A stretch of 36,574 nucleotides of DNA from Alphaproteobacteria bacterium (GCA_947460385.1 CANHGT010000005.1:1-36574); one strand, 5' to 3'. Counted from the stretch's first letter, positions 24,355-33,389 are shown. The notes: generated by a model not told the origin, from the letters alone. Numbers and translations are program-made.

Positions 24355-25899
24355 ATGCGCGATTTTCCTATTTGGAAGAGTGTTCTTACTCTCTGTCTTT
24401 TTGTTATAGCACTCTATGTTGTTGGGGCTGACTTTTATAAAAAAAGCAAAGACTCTGATAATTCAGGTGGTTTAAAGCTTGGGTTAGACCTACAAGGTGG
24501 AGCCTATTTGGTTTTAGAAGCAGATAATAATGTTTTTTTAAAAGACTATAGAAAAACTGCATATGAACTAGTTCGCTCAAGATTAATATCTAGTGGTGTA
24601 TCTTATAGCAATATAAGCGAACAAGATAATACTATAAGATTCACTCTTTCAAATAAGGAAGATTACTCTAAAATACAACAAGAAATATTAAATGCTAATA
24701 ATCTTCTAATTATAAAGCTTACTAATCAAGATGTTATAGTAGAAATAACAAGCATTTTGTACGAAAAACAATTAAGCAGTATTATAGAAAATTCTATAGA
24801 GATTATACGTAAAAGAATAGATCAAACAGGGGTTAATGAACCCACTATTAAACGTCAGGGAGATAATCAAATAGTGGTTGAATTGCCCGGTGTTGATGAT
24901 CCTGAAAGAATAAAAAGAATATTAGGTACTACTGCGGTATTAACATTTCACAAAGTAGATTCAGAGTCAACTTTTTCAGGTAGGAATCTTCCTATTGGTT
25001 TCAAATATATATCATCTAAAGATGGTTATACCAAAAATTATGCTGTTAAAATTGAGCCTGATTTGTATGGTAAAAATTTGGTTAATGCAAAATTAGAATT
25101 TCAAGATAATAATCCTGTGGTGGCATTTACTTTTGATACCGATGGTGGAAGTAAATTTGCTCGTCTTACCTCTGAGTATAAGGGGAAAATGTTAGCAATA
25201 GTAATGGATAATAAAGTCATTTCGGCCCCAATGGTTAATAGCCCAATTACAGGTGGTAGTGGAATTATTACAGGTAATTTTACCGTAGATGAAGCACAAG
25301 AATTAGCACTTCTTTTAAGGGCAGGTAGTTTGCCTGTACCTTTAAAAGTAGTAGAAGAACGCATAGTAGGGCCAACACTGGGTCAAGAATCGATTAATTC
25401 TGGATTGTATGCGGGTCTATTAGGATATTTAGTTGTTTTTGGTTTTATGATCTTTTTTTATAAAAAACTCGGATTAATAGCAAATGTAGCACTAATGATG
25501 AACGTAATATTTGTTTTATCTGGCTTATCTTTGCTAGGTGCAACTCTTACTTTGCCGGGCATAGCGGGAATTATCTTAACTGTTGGTATGGCGGTAGATT
25601 CTAATATTTTAGTGTATGAAAGGTTTGCATTTGAAATGAATCAGGGTAATAAGTCTTATAATTTGGCAATGTCCAATGCTTTTCAAAGGGTTTTTGTAAC
25701 TATCTTAGATTCTAATTTAACAACTTTATTTACTGCACTATTTTTGTTTGGCTTTGGTTCTGGTCCAATTCGTGGGTTTGCTATTACTTTAATTATAGGT
25801 ATTCTGTCTTCAATGTTTGGCATAGTTTTTGTTACAAGATGTTTGATAAGTTTATTGTTAATAAAAAATAATCAAAGAGCTAAAAGAAGGAGAGCCTAA
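24355..25899 (+). CDS. secD: SecD, proton-driven export motor subunit
   Basis: 514 residues, typical for alphaproteobacterial SecD. Membrane helix 1 (about 8-27) leads to a large periplasmic domain starting LKLGLDLQGGAYLVLEADN. IRKRIDQTGVNEPTIKRQG and IVVELPGVDDPERIK are family hallmarks. Five membrane helices follow, with GMAVDSNILVYER in helix 4, carrying the Asp required for proton flow. With SecF it uses the proton gradient to pull exported proteins out of the Sec channel. Its stop shares one base with the secF start (TAATG). Confidence 0.97.
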   Translation: MRDFPIWKSVLTLCLFVIALYVVGADFYKKSKDSDNSGGLKLGLDLQGGAYLVLEADNNVFLKDYRKTAYELVRSRLISSGVSYSNISEQDNTIRFTLSNKEDYSKIQQEILNANNLLIIKLTNQDVIVEITSILYEKQLSSIIENSIEIIRKRIDQTGVNEPTIKRQGDNQIVVELPGVDDPERIKRILGTTAVLTFHKVDSESTFSGRNLPIGFKYISSKDGYTKNYAVKIEPDLYGKNLVNAKLEFQDNNPVVAFTFDTDGGSKFARLTSEYKGKMLAIVMDNKVISAPMVNSPITGGSGIITGNFTVDEAQELALLLRAGSLPVPLKVVEERIVGPTLGQESINSGLYAGLLGYLVVFGFMIFFYKKLGLIANVALMMNVIFVLSGLSLLGATLTLPGIAGIILTVGMAVDSNILVYERFAFEMNQGNKSYNLAMSNAFQRVFVTILDSNLTTLFTALFLFGFGSGPIRGFAITLIIGILSSMFGIVFVTRCLISLLLIKNNQRAKRRRA

Positions 25900-26810
25900 T
25901 GCAACTGGGTTTATTAAAAGCAGGGGTAAATGTAGAAATTATAAAATATAGAAAAATATATTTTTTATTTTCTGCATCTTTAATATTGTTGTCTTTTATT
26001 TTCTTGTTTACTAAAGGTTTAAATTTAGGGATAGATTTTAAAGGTGGCATAGTTATAGATGCAGTAGGTCCTGCTACATATTCAAAAGATACTTTGTTAA
26101 ATAAAATTAAAGATATAAATATTAAAGATGTTACAATTAAAGATTTTGATAACAACAAAATTCAATTGTTAATTAATATAGATTCTTTAAATAATTTCAC
26201 AGATATTGCAACTTTAGTTAGTAGCGTAAAAAAAGTTATAGAACCATATAATTTTAAGATAGTTCAAAGTCAATTTGTTGGTCCAAGTATATCAAAAGAG
26301 TTGTTGCAAGGTGCAATTATATCTATAAGCTTATCTTTCTTAGGAATAATGATATATTTATGGATAAGGTTTGATTGGCAGTACGGATTAATTGGTGTTA
26401 TAGCATTAATTCACGATGTTGTAATTACATTACTATTTTTATCTATATCTTCATTTGAAGTTAATGTAAGTACAATTGCAGCACTATTAACAATTGTTGG
26501 TTATTCTATTAATGATACGGTGGTAATATTTGACCAAGTGCGTGAAAATATAAAAAAATATATTAAACAAGATGTATCTAAAATTTTAAAAATTAGTATG
26601 AATCAAATTTTATCCCGTAGTTTAGCTACCTCAATAACAGTTTTGTTAGTTTTATTTGCTATTTTTCTATTGGGAGGTGAGTCTCTTAAAAGTTTTAGCT
26701 TTACATTGTTAGTAGGAATTATATTTGGCACATATTCTTCTTTGTGTATTGCTGCACCTTTGTTGATGATATTTGGTGATGTTAAGTCAAAATTTTTACA
26801 GAAAAGATAA
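25899..26810 (+). CDS. secF: SecF, proton-driven export motor subunit
   Basis: 303 residues. It has membrane helix 1, then GLNLGIDFKGGIVIDAV, a small periplasmic domain and five further membrane helices with GYSINDTVVIFDQVREN, the SecF counterpart of the SecD proton site. It partners SecD. AAGGAG precedes the ATG and lies inside the secD end; the start overlaps the secD stop by one base. Complete and unremarkable. Confidence 0.97.
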   Translation: MQLGLLKAGVNVEIIKYRKIYFLFSASLILLSFIFLFTKGLNLGIDFKGGIVIDAVGPATYSKDTLLNKIKDINIKDVTIKDFDNNKIQLLINIDSLNNFTDIATLVSSVKKVIEPYNFKIVQSQFVGPSISKELLQGAIISISLSFLGIMIYLWIRFDWQYGLIGVIALIHDVVITLLFLSISSFEVNVSTIAALLTIVGYSINDTVVIFDQVRENIKKYIKQDVSKILKISMNQILSRSLATSITVLLVLFAIFLLGGESLKSFSFTLLVGIIFGTYSSLCIAAPLLMIFGDVKSKFLQKR

Positions 26811-26902
26811 AATGAATTATAATAGTTGCTTGTAAAGATATTATCTATTATAATAAAAATAAATAAAATTGTTTGGTTACATAAATAACACATGTGGGTA
26901 TA

Positions 26903-28024
26903 ATGCTTAAGGTACATCGTTGGTTTATTCTCTTAGGAGTTGTTTTTATAGTTTTTATAGCTTTCTCTATTGATTTTCAGGGCAATAAATTGCAGTCTGA
27001 TTTTAAGAGATGGTTAAAAGATTTTACTGTAGAGCTAGAAAATTCTGGAATTTCTGAACAGACTATAGAAAGTTTTAATAAGCAGGTGAAGGTTGTTACC
27101 GATTTAGACAAGACCCTTGAAAATAAAATGAATTTTCAAGAAGAATTGCGGTACACATTAACTGATTCTTTAATTCTTAAGGCTCAATTATTCTATAAAG
27201 ATAATGTTGGAGTGCTATCAGACAAAGAAAAATTAACAACTATTCCTGCAACTTTAGTGGTAGCAACAATGGGAGTTGGAAGTGATTTTGGCGATAAATA
27301 TGGTAACAATAAATTAATTGATATATTGTCTACTTATATAGTAATGGATAAAAGTGCTGAAAATAATTCTAAAGAATTATTATATTTTTTACAACTGGTT
27401 GATAAAGGTTATGTAAGTATAGATTCTTTAGGTAATAACGATGGTACCTTTACTTATTTAGGAATCTTACCTTCTTCATATTTGTTTTATGCAGTAGATG
27501 GAGACAAAGATGGCAATATAGATTTATATAACAATATTCAAGATATATTAGATTCTGCTTTTGCAATATATGTTAAACAGGGTTGGTCTTTAGGCTTTAG
27601 CTGGGGAGAAAAAGTTGATGTTCCTTTAGGAGTTGATGTATCTTCTAATCAGGGCTTAGAGAATGCTAAACCTATTAGCTTCTTTAAAAATATGGGTATT
27701 ACTAAAGAATTTGGAGAGCCTCTGTTAGATGATGGAAGTATTTCTACTTTAATGTTAACAGATGGTAAAAATAAAGGTGTTTTATTGTCTAATAACTTTA
27801 ATGTTGTTTTTAAAAGTAGTATGGATATATCAAGGGCTGTATCTACTGTACTTTTACACGATGAATTACAAAAATACAAGAGTCTAATGACTTACAAAGA
27901 AGAAAATGTAAGGTCAGAGCCTAAAAAACAGCCTCGCCAAAATAACTATTCAAATAAGAAAGTTAAAAAAATAGATGATTTACCACCTCCTGTAGAATAT
28001 AGAGATTTGGAAATGATCAAATAA
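26903..28024 (+). CDS. MltB-like lytic transglycosylase, catalytic Glu replaced
   Basis: 373 residues. An N-terminal membrane or signal segment (about 7-23) is followed by the SLT_2/MltB fold. The family landmarks are clear: the helical lead-in FKRWLKDFTVELENSGIS, the calcium-binding-like AVDGDKDGNIDLYN, and GWSLGFSWGEKVDVP. The active-site segment, however, reads MGVGSDFG (123-130), where the family has GxE-S-x-F-G. Gly126 (codon GGA, 27278-27280) occupies the place of the catalytic Glu. The second loop, usually GAMG-x-x-QFMPSS, reads DGTFTYLGILPSS. It therefore looks enzymatically inactive, perhaps a binding or structural protein. Start: ATG at 26903 with GTGGG just upstream; a GTG at 26894 is possible but lacks a ribosome site. 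Confidence 0.85.
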   Translation: MLKVHRWFILLGVVFIVFIAFSIDFQGNKLQSDFKRWLKDFTVELENSGISEQTIESFNKQVKVVTDLDKTLENKMNFQEELRYTLTDSLILKAQLFYKDNVGVLSDKEKLTTIPATLVVATMGVGSDFGDKYGNNKLIDILSTYIVMDKSAENNSKELLYFLQLVDKGYVSIDSLGNNDGTFTYLGILPSSYLFYAVDGDKDGNIDLYNNIQDILDSAFAIYVKQGWSLGFSWGEKVDVPLGVDVSSNQGLENAKPISFFKNMGITKEFGEPLLDDGSISTLMLTDGKNKGVLLSNNFNVVFKSSMDISRAVSTVLLHDELQKYKSLMTYKEENVRSEPKKQPRQNNYSNKKVKKIDDLPPPVEYRDLEMIK

Positions 28025-28043
28025 TATATAAATTATTCAATAA

Positions 28044-28088
28044 AGAAAATCCTATGTAATAGTTTGTTGCGTAGGATTTTCTATTTGT
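28044..28088 (+). terminator. Intrinsic terminator of the MltB-like gene
   Basis: A perfect 11-bp stem, AGAAAATCCTA (28044-28054) with TAGGATTTTCT (28072-28082), 17-base loop, followed by a weak T-rich tail. It lies 20 bases after the stop codon and closes the serS-secF run. Confidence 0.72.
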
Positions 28089-28250
28089 AACTATTATATG
28101 TTAATTAGTAAATTTATCCCCAATAGTAATAGAATCAATTTAGGGATATAAATGATCTTAAACACAAATAAAGTATTCAAATTATACAAAATTAGATATA
28201 TTTACTATGTTTGGTTTCCTTTAATTATGAATCCAAATCAATTTAATTAT

Positions 28251-28300
28251 ATCATTAAGCAATAACTTTACTTTTATCATTAAGCAATAACTTTACTTTT
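28251..28300. repeat. Exact 25-base tandem duplication
   Basis: The 25-base unit beginning ATCATTAAGCAATAAC is present twice head to tail without a mismatch (28251-28275 and 28276-28300). It ends directly before the ribosome-binding site of the symporter gene, so it may alter the leader or the promoter spacing of that gene. Exactness suggests a recent event. Confidence 0.95.
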
Positions 28301-28316
28301 ATTAAGGAGATATCTA

Positions 28317-29708
28317 TTGATATTATATAGCTTTATATTTATGTTACTACTCATTACAGCGGTAGGTTTATTATCTAGTATAAAAAAGAATAAAGATACT
28401 AGAGATTATGTATTAGCAAGTAATAACACTTCGCCTTGGTTGCTTGGTTTATCTACTTTTGCTACAAATAATAGTGGGTTTATGTTTACAGCAATAATAG
28501 GCTATGGCTATACTGTAGGATTATCAGCAATATGGATAACATTTCCATGGATTTTAGGTGATTTTTTAGCAAATTATATTTTTCTTAAAAGAATGTACAA
28601 TATTTCTAATAAGAATAACTCTTTAACTTACATTGATCTCTTAACTAAAAGTAACAATGAAAATTATAAATATTTACGTGTAATTGCAAGTATATTAGTT
28701 ATAGTTTTTTTAGGAGTACAAGCTTCTGCCCAATTTAAGGCTACTAGTTATGCTTTCTCTTCCCTGTTATCTTGGGGAGACTACACAGGGGCAATTATAA
28801 CAGCAATTATTGCTTTTTTATATTGTGTATTTGGTGGTTTGCGTGCAAGTATATGGACAGATTTTTTACAATCTATAATTATGTTCTGTGCCATGCTAAT
28901 TTTATGTGTGGTGTTAATTAATAAATTAGGTGGAATACAGCAATTATGGGTAGGAATGAATAGTGTATCACCAACTTTTATGAACTTTTTCCCTGAAAAT
29001 AATACAATAGGGGTTTTTTGGGGTGGTTTTTTCATTATTATTGGCTATATAATAGGCGGTGCAGGTTTTATAGGGCAACCTCATTTGGTGGTTCGTTATA
29101 TGGCAATGCGTTCGGTAAAAGATATTTGGATAGTTCGTGGTTCATATTATATTGGCTATATTGTATTTGCTTGTATTGTATTTACGGTAGCTTTTGCTAC
29201 GAAAGTATTCATAGGGAATATAGATGATTCACAAAAAGAATTTATGTTGTTTCTTGTATCTAAAGAATTACTTCCTGCAATTTTGGTTGGTGTAATTTTA
29301 GCAGGATTATTCTCCGCAGCGGTATCTACAATTGATTCCCAAGTACTAAGTTGTGCATCTACCCTAGTTAATGATTTAAACATAGGTAAAAAGAGTTATT
29401 TATATAATAAAATAGGCACATTTTTAATTATTTCCTTAGCATTATGCTTATCTATTATTAATGCTGACACTATTTTTAATATTATATTCTCTGCTTGGTC
29501 GGTGCTGTCGTGTGCATTTATGCCATTGATAATGGTAAGAAGTTTTAATGGTAGAATAAGTGAAAAGCTAAGTATTATTATGATTATAACTAGTTTAATA
29601 GGCATGTATGTTTGGGTTAATTTAGGATATTCAAGCACTTTATATGAAGTGTTACCTGGTGTTGTAGTTGGTATGTTGACATATTTTCTGTTATACAAAA
29701 GAGTTTAG
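28317..29708 (+). CDS. Sodium:solute symporter (PutP-like)
   Basis: 463 residues with about 12-13 membrane helices, of the SSF family that includes the proline carrier PutP. Supporting sequences: FATNNSGFMFTAIIGYGY (SSF sodium-site region near helix 1-2), VFGGLRASIWTDFLQSIIM (signature), GQPHLVVRYMA and DSQVLSCASTLVNDL. The likely substrate is proline or another small solute taken up with sodium; the sequence does not settle which. It is shorter than E. coli PutP (about 500). The start codon is TTG at 28317, fixed by AAGGAGA six bases upstream. Uptake of host amino acids would suit a host-associated life, an inference. Confidence 0.87.
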   Translation: MILYSFIFMLLLITAVGLLSSIKKNKDTRDYVLASNNTSPWLLGLSTFATNNSGFMFTAIIGYGYTVGLSAIWITFPWILGDFLANYIFLKRMYNISNKNNSLTYIDLLTKSNNENYKYLRVIASILVIVFLGVQASAQFKATSYAFSSLLSWGDYTGAIITAIIAFLYCVFGGLRASIWTDFLQSIIMFCAMLILCVVLINKLGGIQQLWVGMNSVSPTFMNFFPENNTIGVFWGGFFIIIGYIIGGAGFIGQPHLVVRYMAMRSVKDIWIVRGSYYIGYIVFACIVFTVAFATKVFIGNIDDSQKEFMLFLVSKELLPAILVGVILAGLFSAAVSTIDSQVLSCASTLVNDLNIGKKSYLYNKIGTFLIISLALCLSIINADTIFNIIFSAWSVLSCAFMPLIMVRSFNGRISEKLSIIMIITSLIGMYVWVNLGYSSTLYEVLPGVVVGMLTYFLLYKRV

Positions 29709-29750
29709 CCGTATATAAATTTTACAACTATATTTTTATATAATTAATTT

Positions 29751-30014
29751 ATGAGATTTTTGATGTCTTTTTTAAAACTAATTTTATTTATGTCTTTATT
29801 TGTGTTTGGTAGTTTCTCCTTAAATGCAAATGATATGCTAGCAATACCTGACGATGATATTTTTGCCGAGGAAGAAGATGATAATACTTTTAATGAAGAA
29901 ACAGACAACGAAATATTAAATGAAGATTCCCAATTAGATGAAACAACCCCACCACAAGAACAATATGAGCATATACCTGCAGAGGTAGTAGTTAATGCTA
30001 TAATTCAACAATGA
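29751..30014 (+). CDS. Small acidic secreted protein, unknown
   Basis: 87 residues. A hydrophobic N-terminus (about 5-23), with a likely signal peptidase site after SLNA (residue 26), points to export. The mature part of about 60 residues is extremely acidic, rich in Glu, Asp and Asn (DDDIFAEEEDDN), then has a short Pro/Gln segment and a more ordinary end (AEVVVNAIIQQ). No family recognised. No strong Shine-Dalgarno. It follows the symporter by 42 bases on the same strand. Coding is supported by the signal peptide and the consistent composition. Confidence 0.6.
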   Translation: MRFLMSFLKLILFMSLFVFGSFSLNANDMLAIPDDDIFAEEEDDNTFNEETDNEILNEDSQLDETTPPQEQYEHIPAEVVVNAIIQQ

Positions 30015-30253
30015 AAGTACAAATATCCCCATGCAGACGCAATAGTGCATATAAATAGTAATATGAAACATTAATATTATATATAATTATTTATATTTTA
30101 GATGCACCATCTAATAAGTTTACCTAACATTAAAACAGATCAATTTATAGGAATTATCTTTATATAGTTGTATTTTATAACATTATTTTTTGTTGCAATT
30201 TTTATACTTTTAATGTATAATTATGTTGTTATAATCAAAAAAGAGGTGTAATC

Positions 30254-31066
30254 ATGTTATTAAATAAGAAAAATATAACTTTAAATGCTAAAATAGAAGA
30301 CTTAACGGCTAAATTAGAAGGTGTAACTACCGAATTGTGTAGTTCTAAAGCTCAATTAAGCACAGTAAGTGTGGAATTAGCACATTTACAGCAAAAAGTA
30401 CAAAAAACAATAGAAGATCAAATAGAATCCATGGTTGGAATAGATAAATGGTTCAATACCGATAATCAACATAAAAACCAAGAAATAGTAAAAACAGGAG
30501 GGGCAAACTTTAGAAAAACATGGTTGTTAATGGATTCTAATAATATAGTTTATATAGATGATTATCCACTATTGTTTGAAGTGTTACAGGCAGAAGATAG
30601 GGGCGATGGCACTTTTGCAATGCCTGATTTTCATGATGGCACTTTAAGGCATATAAGAGTTGGCGACACACGGGAACTAGGTACTTTTGAAATGGATGCA
30701 ATGCAAAGCCATGTGCATAGTAATACCCATAGTCATACAGAAAATGCACATAATCACCCTATTAATGATATAAAGGGTGGGGTTGGTTCATGGCAAGCTA
30801 GTTTTATAAATCATAATACAGGAGCATTTAAAGATGAAGAAGGTGCATCGCTTAAGTTTGGAGGCTCGGGTAACTCTGAATGGTCAAGTTGGGCGTCTTT
30901 TTCTTCACACAGGGCAGGGGTTACGGCTACCAATAATACTACTGCTACAATCAACAATACAACTATTACAACAGATAGCGGAACAGGCAAGCAAGCCCAA
31001 GAAACCCGTATGAAAAACACAAGCGGGCAATGGTATATTTTAGCTAAAGTTTCCTATACTGCTTAA
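30254..31066 (+). CDS. Phage tail-collar/tail-fibre-like protein
   Basis: 270 residues. The N-terminal 60 residues form a probable coiled coil (LNAKIEDLTAKLEGVTTEL). A phage tail-collar-like segment follows at about 107-150 (TFAMPDFHDGTLRHIRVGD, RELGTFEMDAM). Next is a His-rich stretch (163-178) with HVH, HSH and HNH, reminiscent of the metal-binding HxH motifs in phage fibre tips. A Ser/Thr/Asn/Gly-rich region leads to a C-terminus ETRMKNTSGQWYILAKV, close to the usual ETRPKN ending of phage fibres. No other phage gene is nearby, so this is a lone gene, perhaps domesticated. AGAGGTG before the ATG and a strong terminator behind it suggest it is expressed. Confidence 0.72.
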   Translation: MLLNKKNITLNAKIEDLTAKLEGVTTELCSSKAQLSTVSVELAHLQQKVQKTIEDQIESMVGIDKWFNTDNQHKNQEIVKTGGANFRKTWLLMDSNNIVYIDDYPLLFEVLQAEDRGDGTFAMPDFHDGTLRHIRVGDTRELGTFEMDAMQSHVHSNTHSHTENAHNHPINDIKGGVGSWQASFINHNTGAFKDEEGASLKFGGSGNSEWSSWASFSSHRAGVTATNNTTATINNTTITTDSGTGKQAQETRMKNTSGQWYILAKVSYTA

Positions 31067-31090
31067 TTTTCTTAAACAGTCTTACCCAAG

Positions 31091-31126
31091 AAGCCCTTTA
31101 TTGTTTTAATAGGGGGCTTTTTTTAT
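31091..31126 (+). terminator. Intrinsic terminator of the tail-fibre-like gene
   Basis: AAGCCCTTTATT pairs with AATAGGGGGCTT (31108-31119), including two G-U pairs, and is followed by a run of T (31118-31124). It begins 25 bases after the stop codon. This is a clear standard terminator. Confidence 0.88.
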
Positions 31127-31204
31127 TGCATTTTACCATTTTTATAACTATAATTAACTTTCATAAGAACAATTATTACAACATCAACACCACTTAACAA
31201 AAAT

Positions 31205-33184
31205 ATGTATAATTTCATAAAATCAAAATTATACCAAAATACCACACACTTAACGAACTACAGGGCAGATATTACAGGGCTTCGGGCTTTAGCTGTTATA
31301 TCTGTTCTAATTTTTCATATATTCCCAAGCTATTTGCTTGGTGGCTACTTAGGGGTAGACATTTTCTTTGTAATTTCAGGGTTTTTAATAACCTCCCTCC
31401 TTTTAAAAGAACAGCAAGAAGCGGGCAAAGTATCTTTATTAAAATTTTACAAGCGTAGATTACTGCGTATTGCCCCTGCTACTATTTTTATTGTTACCAT
31501 TTCAATTGTATTTGCTAATTTGTGGCTAGGTAGCCTTGATATTAAAAAAATATCATTAAGTGCTATTTATTCTACTTTTGGCTTTGCTAATTTGTATTTT
31601 AAAAATCATTTAGCTACAGGTTATTTTGCCCCCGATGCTTCCCTAACCCCACTATTGCACCTTTGGTCTTTAGGGGTTGAGGAACAATTTTATTTATTGT
31701 TACCTGCCATGTTTTTATTACTTGGTAAATATAAAAGGCTATTTTTTGCCATACTGTTTATTTTATTTGTTGCCTCTGTGTTTTCCGCCTCTATTATGGT
31801 TGTAAATAATCAAAAATTTGCCTATTATATGCTACCAACTAGGGCTTTTGCCATTTTACTTGGTTGTTTGGTGGCAATGTACAGCTTCTATAAGCCTCTG
31901 AATTTAATAAAGAAGAACATGACGATTATAATTGTAAATGTTATAACATTGCTAGCTATGGCTTGTGTTTGCGGTGGTTTATGGTATTTAAAAGAAAGTT
32001 ATAATTTACCTAGTTATTTATCGTTAATAGTTGTATTTCCTACCAGTATTATTATATTACTTGGAAGCCATAAAAATATAGTAAGTAGAATACTTGGTTC
32101 AGTGATATTTAAACATATAGGTTTGTGGTCGTTCTCTATATATTTGGTGCATTGGCTTCTTTTAGCTATGTATAAGAATATTTATGGGATTAATATATCA
32201 ATACAAATAGGCTTAATAATACTTACAACATCAATTGTTCTTGGTGGTTTACAGTATTATTTAATAGAGCAGAAATTTAGATATAAAACTTGGGGCATAG
32301 GTAAAATATTATTAATATTAATAGTATTGCCTTGTTTAATTTATGTGGCTTCTTTGTATAGGGGTAAGATTTTATTTAATAAAGTTCAAGATATTAACCC
32401 CAGAGATATTAGTTCATATCATGGAGCAAATATCAATTTTGACAATATAGCTGTTATTACAGATGAACCAAATATATTATTAATAGGAGATAGCAATGCA
32501 GGACATTACTATCCTGCTCTTAGTAAAATTACGGGTGTTAAAATAAGAAGATTTTGGGATAGCGGGTGTTTGCCATTATTAAATCCAGATAATAAATTTA
32601 AACCACCTGGGGAGGCCTGTAACACATTATTTGAGAATTTACCCAATATTATCAAAGACTATGATGTGGTTATTATCGCTCAGCAAATGTGGTTTCAGAC
32701 GAATAGACAAAACATTTTAGAATATAATTTACAAAATATTTTAAAAGATAAGCTTGTTTTAATAATAGGAGAGGTTGTAAAATATAATCAACTTGATACA
32801 CGTTATATAATGCAAGATAATATTTGGTGGTTTAGTAAAAATCATACTGTAATGAATCCAGAACAAACACAAAATATATTAAATGGTAATAAAGCCATGC
32901 AAACCATAGCAGATAAACATAGCAATGTATATTATGTAGATTTTAACAATATTTTGTGTAATCCCAATTGTATTTATAATAAAGGAATCCATTCTTTATA
33001 TTTTAATAGGGATCACATTTCAGAATATGGTTCTAACTATATTGGTGAAAAATACTTAGAAAGGGGTAAAATAGACCCTGTATTTTATAAAATAAAGAAA
33101 TTATATAAGGAAAAAAAGGGTTATTTACTACAATTCAATGAAAAAACCAAGAGTTATGCCATAGAAAAAATTAAAGCAAAATAA
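31205..33184 (+). CDS. OafA/YrhL-type acyltransferase with SGNH domain
   Basis: 659 residues. The N-terminal half (about 20-390) is an integral membrane acyltransferase-3 domain of about ten helices: YRADITGLRALAVISVLIFH with the family Arg and His, GGYLGVDIFFVISGFLI, the RRLLRIAPA segment and LWSLGVEEQFYLL. The C-terminal half (about 420-625) is an SGNH hydrolase-like domain with GDSNAGH (Ser430) and the terminal block NRDHIS (Asp603, His604). Such proteins move acyl, usually acetyl, groups onto cell-surface glycans such as LPS O-antigen or peptidoglycan. The usual Asp-x-x-His reads Asn-Arg-Asp-His, so the catalytic Asp position is uncertain. The start ATG at 31205 lacks a clear Shine-Dalgarno. 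Confidence 0.9.
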   Translation: MYNFIKSKLYQNTTHLTNYRADITGLRALAVISVLIFHIFPSYLLGGYLGVDIFFVISGFLITSLLLKEQQEAGKVSLLKFYKRRLLRIAPATIFIVTISIVFANLWLGSLDIKKISLSAIYSTFGFANLYFKNHLATGYFAPDASLTPLLHLWSLGVEEQFYLLLPAMFLLLGKYKRLFFAILFILFVASVFSASIMVVNNQKFAYYMLPTRAFAILLGCLVAMYSFYKPLNLIKKNMTIIIVNVITLLAMACVCGGLWYLKESYNLPSYLSLIVVFPTSIIILLGSHKNIVSRILGSVIFKHIGLWSFSIYLVHWLLLAMYKNIYGINISIQIGLIILTTSIVLGGLQYYLIEQKFRYKTWGIGKILLILIVLPCLIYVASLYRGKILFNKVQDINPRDISSYHGANINFDNIAVITDEPNILLIGDSNAGHYYPALSKITGVKIRRFWDSGCLPLLNPDNKFKPPGEACNTLFENLPNIIKDYDVVIIAQQMWFQTNRQNILEYNLQNILKDKLVLIIGEVVKYNQLDTRYIMQDNIWWFSKNHTVMNPEQTQNILNGNKAMQTIADKHSNVYYVDFNNILCNPNCIYNKGIHSLYFNRDHISEYGSNYIGEKYLERGKIDPVFYKIKKLYKEKKGYLLQFNEKTKSYAIEKIKAK

Positions 33185-33200
33185 TTATAGTTTTATATAA

Positions 33201-33238
33201 CAATAGAGTTTTGATATATAGTATAACTCTATTGTTTA
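33201..33238 (+). terminator. AT-rich hairpin after the acyltransferase
   Basis: A perfect 10-bp stem, CAATAGAGTT (33201-33210) with AACTCTATTG (33225-33234), 14-base loop, followed by TTTAAC. It lies 17 bases after the stop. The low GC content and short T-run make it a weak terminator candidate. Confidence 0.5.
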
Positions 33239-33283
33239 ACTTTGAACACCTTATTCGCTTTTTACCCTTTAATTTAGTATAAG

Positions 33284-33343
33284 CTACACTTCATATCTAT
33301 ACTTCGCATGTTGCTTCTATCAGTACAAAACAAAATAAATAAA
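33284..33343. repeat. Possible diverged copy 3 of the intergenic repeat
   Basis: It has CTACACTT (33284-33291) and the A-rich end AAAACAAAATAAATAAA (33327-33343), as in copies 1 and 2. The distance between them is 43 rather than 28 bases, and the left end is not recognisable. It may be an older copy or a chance similarity. Confidence 0.25.
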
Positions 33344-33389
33344 CCTTAAGTAGTAATATTCAATAATAGAACATTTTATTTCTGTAATA

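Noticed and set aside
26816-26854. 10-bp inverted repeat ATTATAATAG/CTATTATAAT after secF
   Set aside because: Contains almost no G or C and lacks a T-run; likely chance in AT-rich DNA, so not called a terminator.
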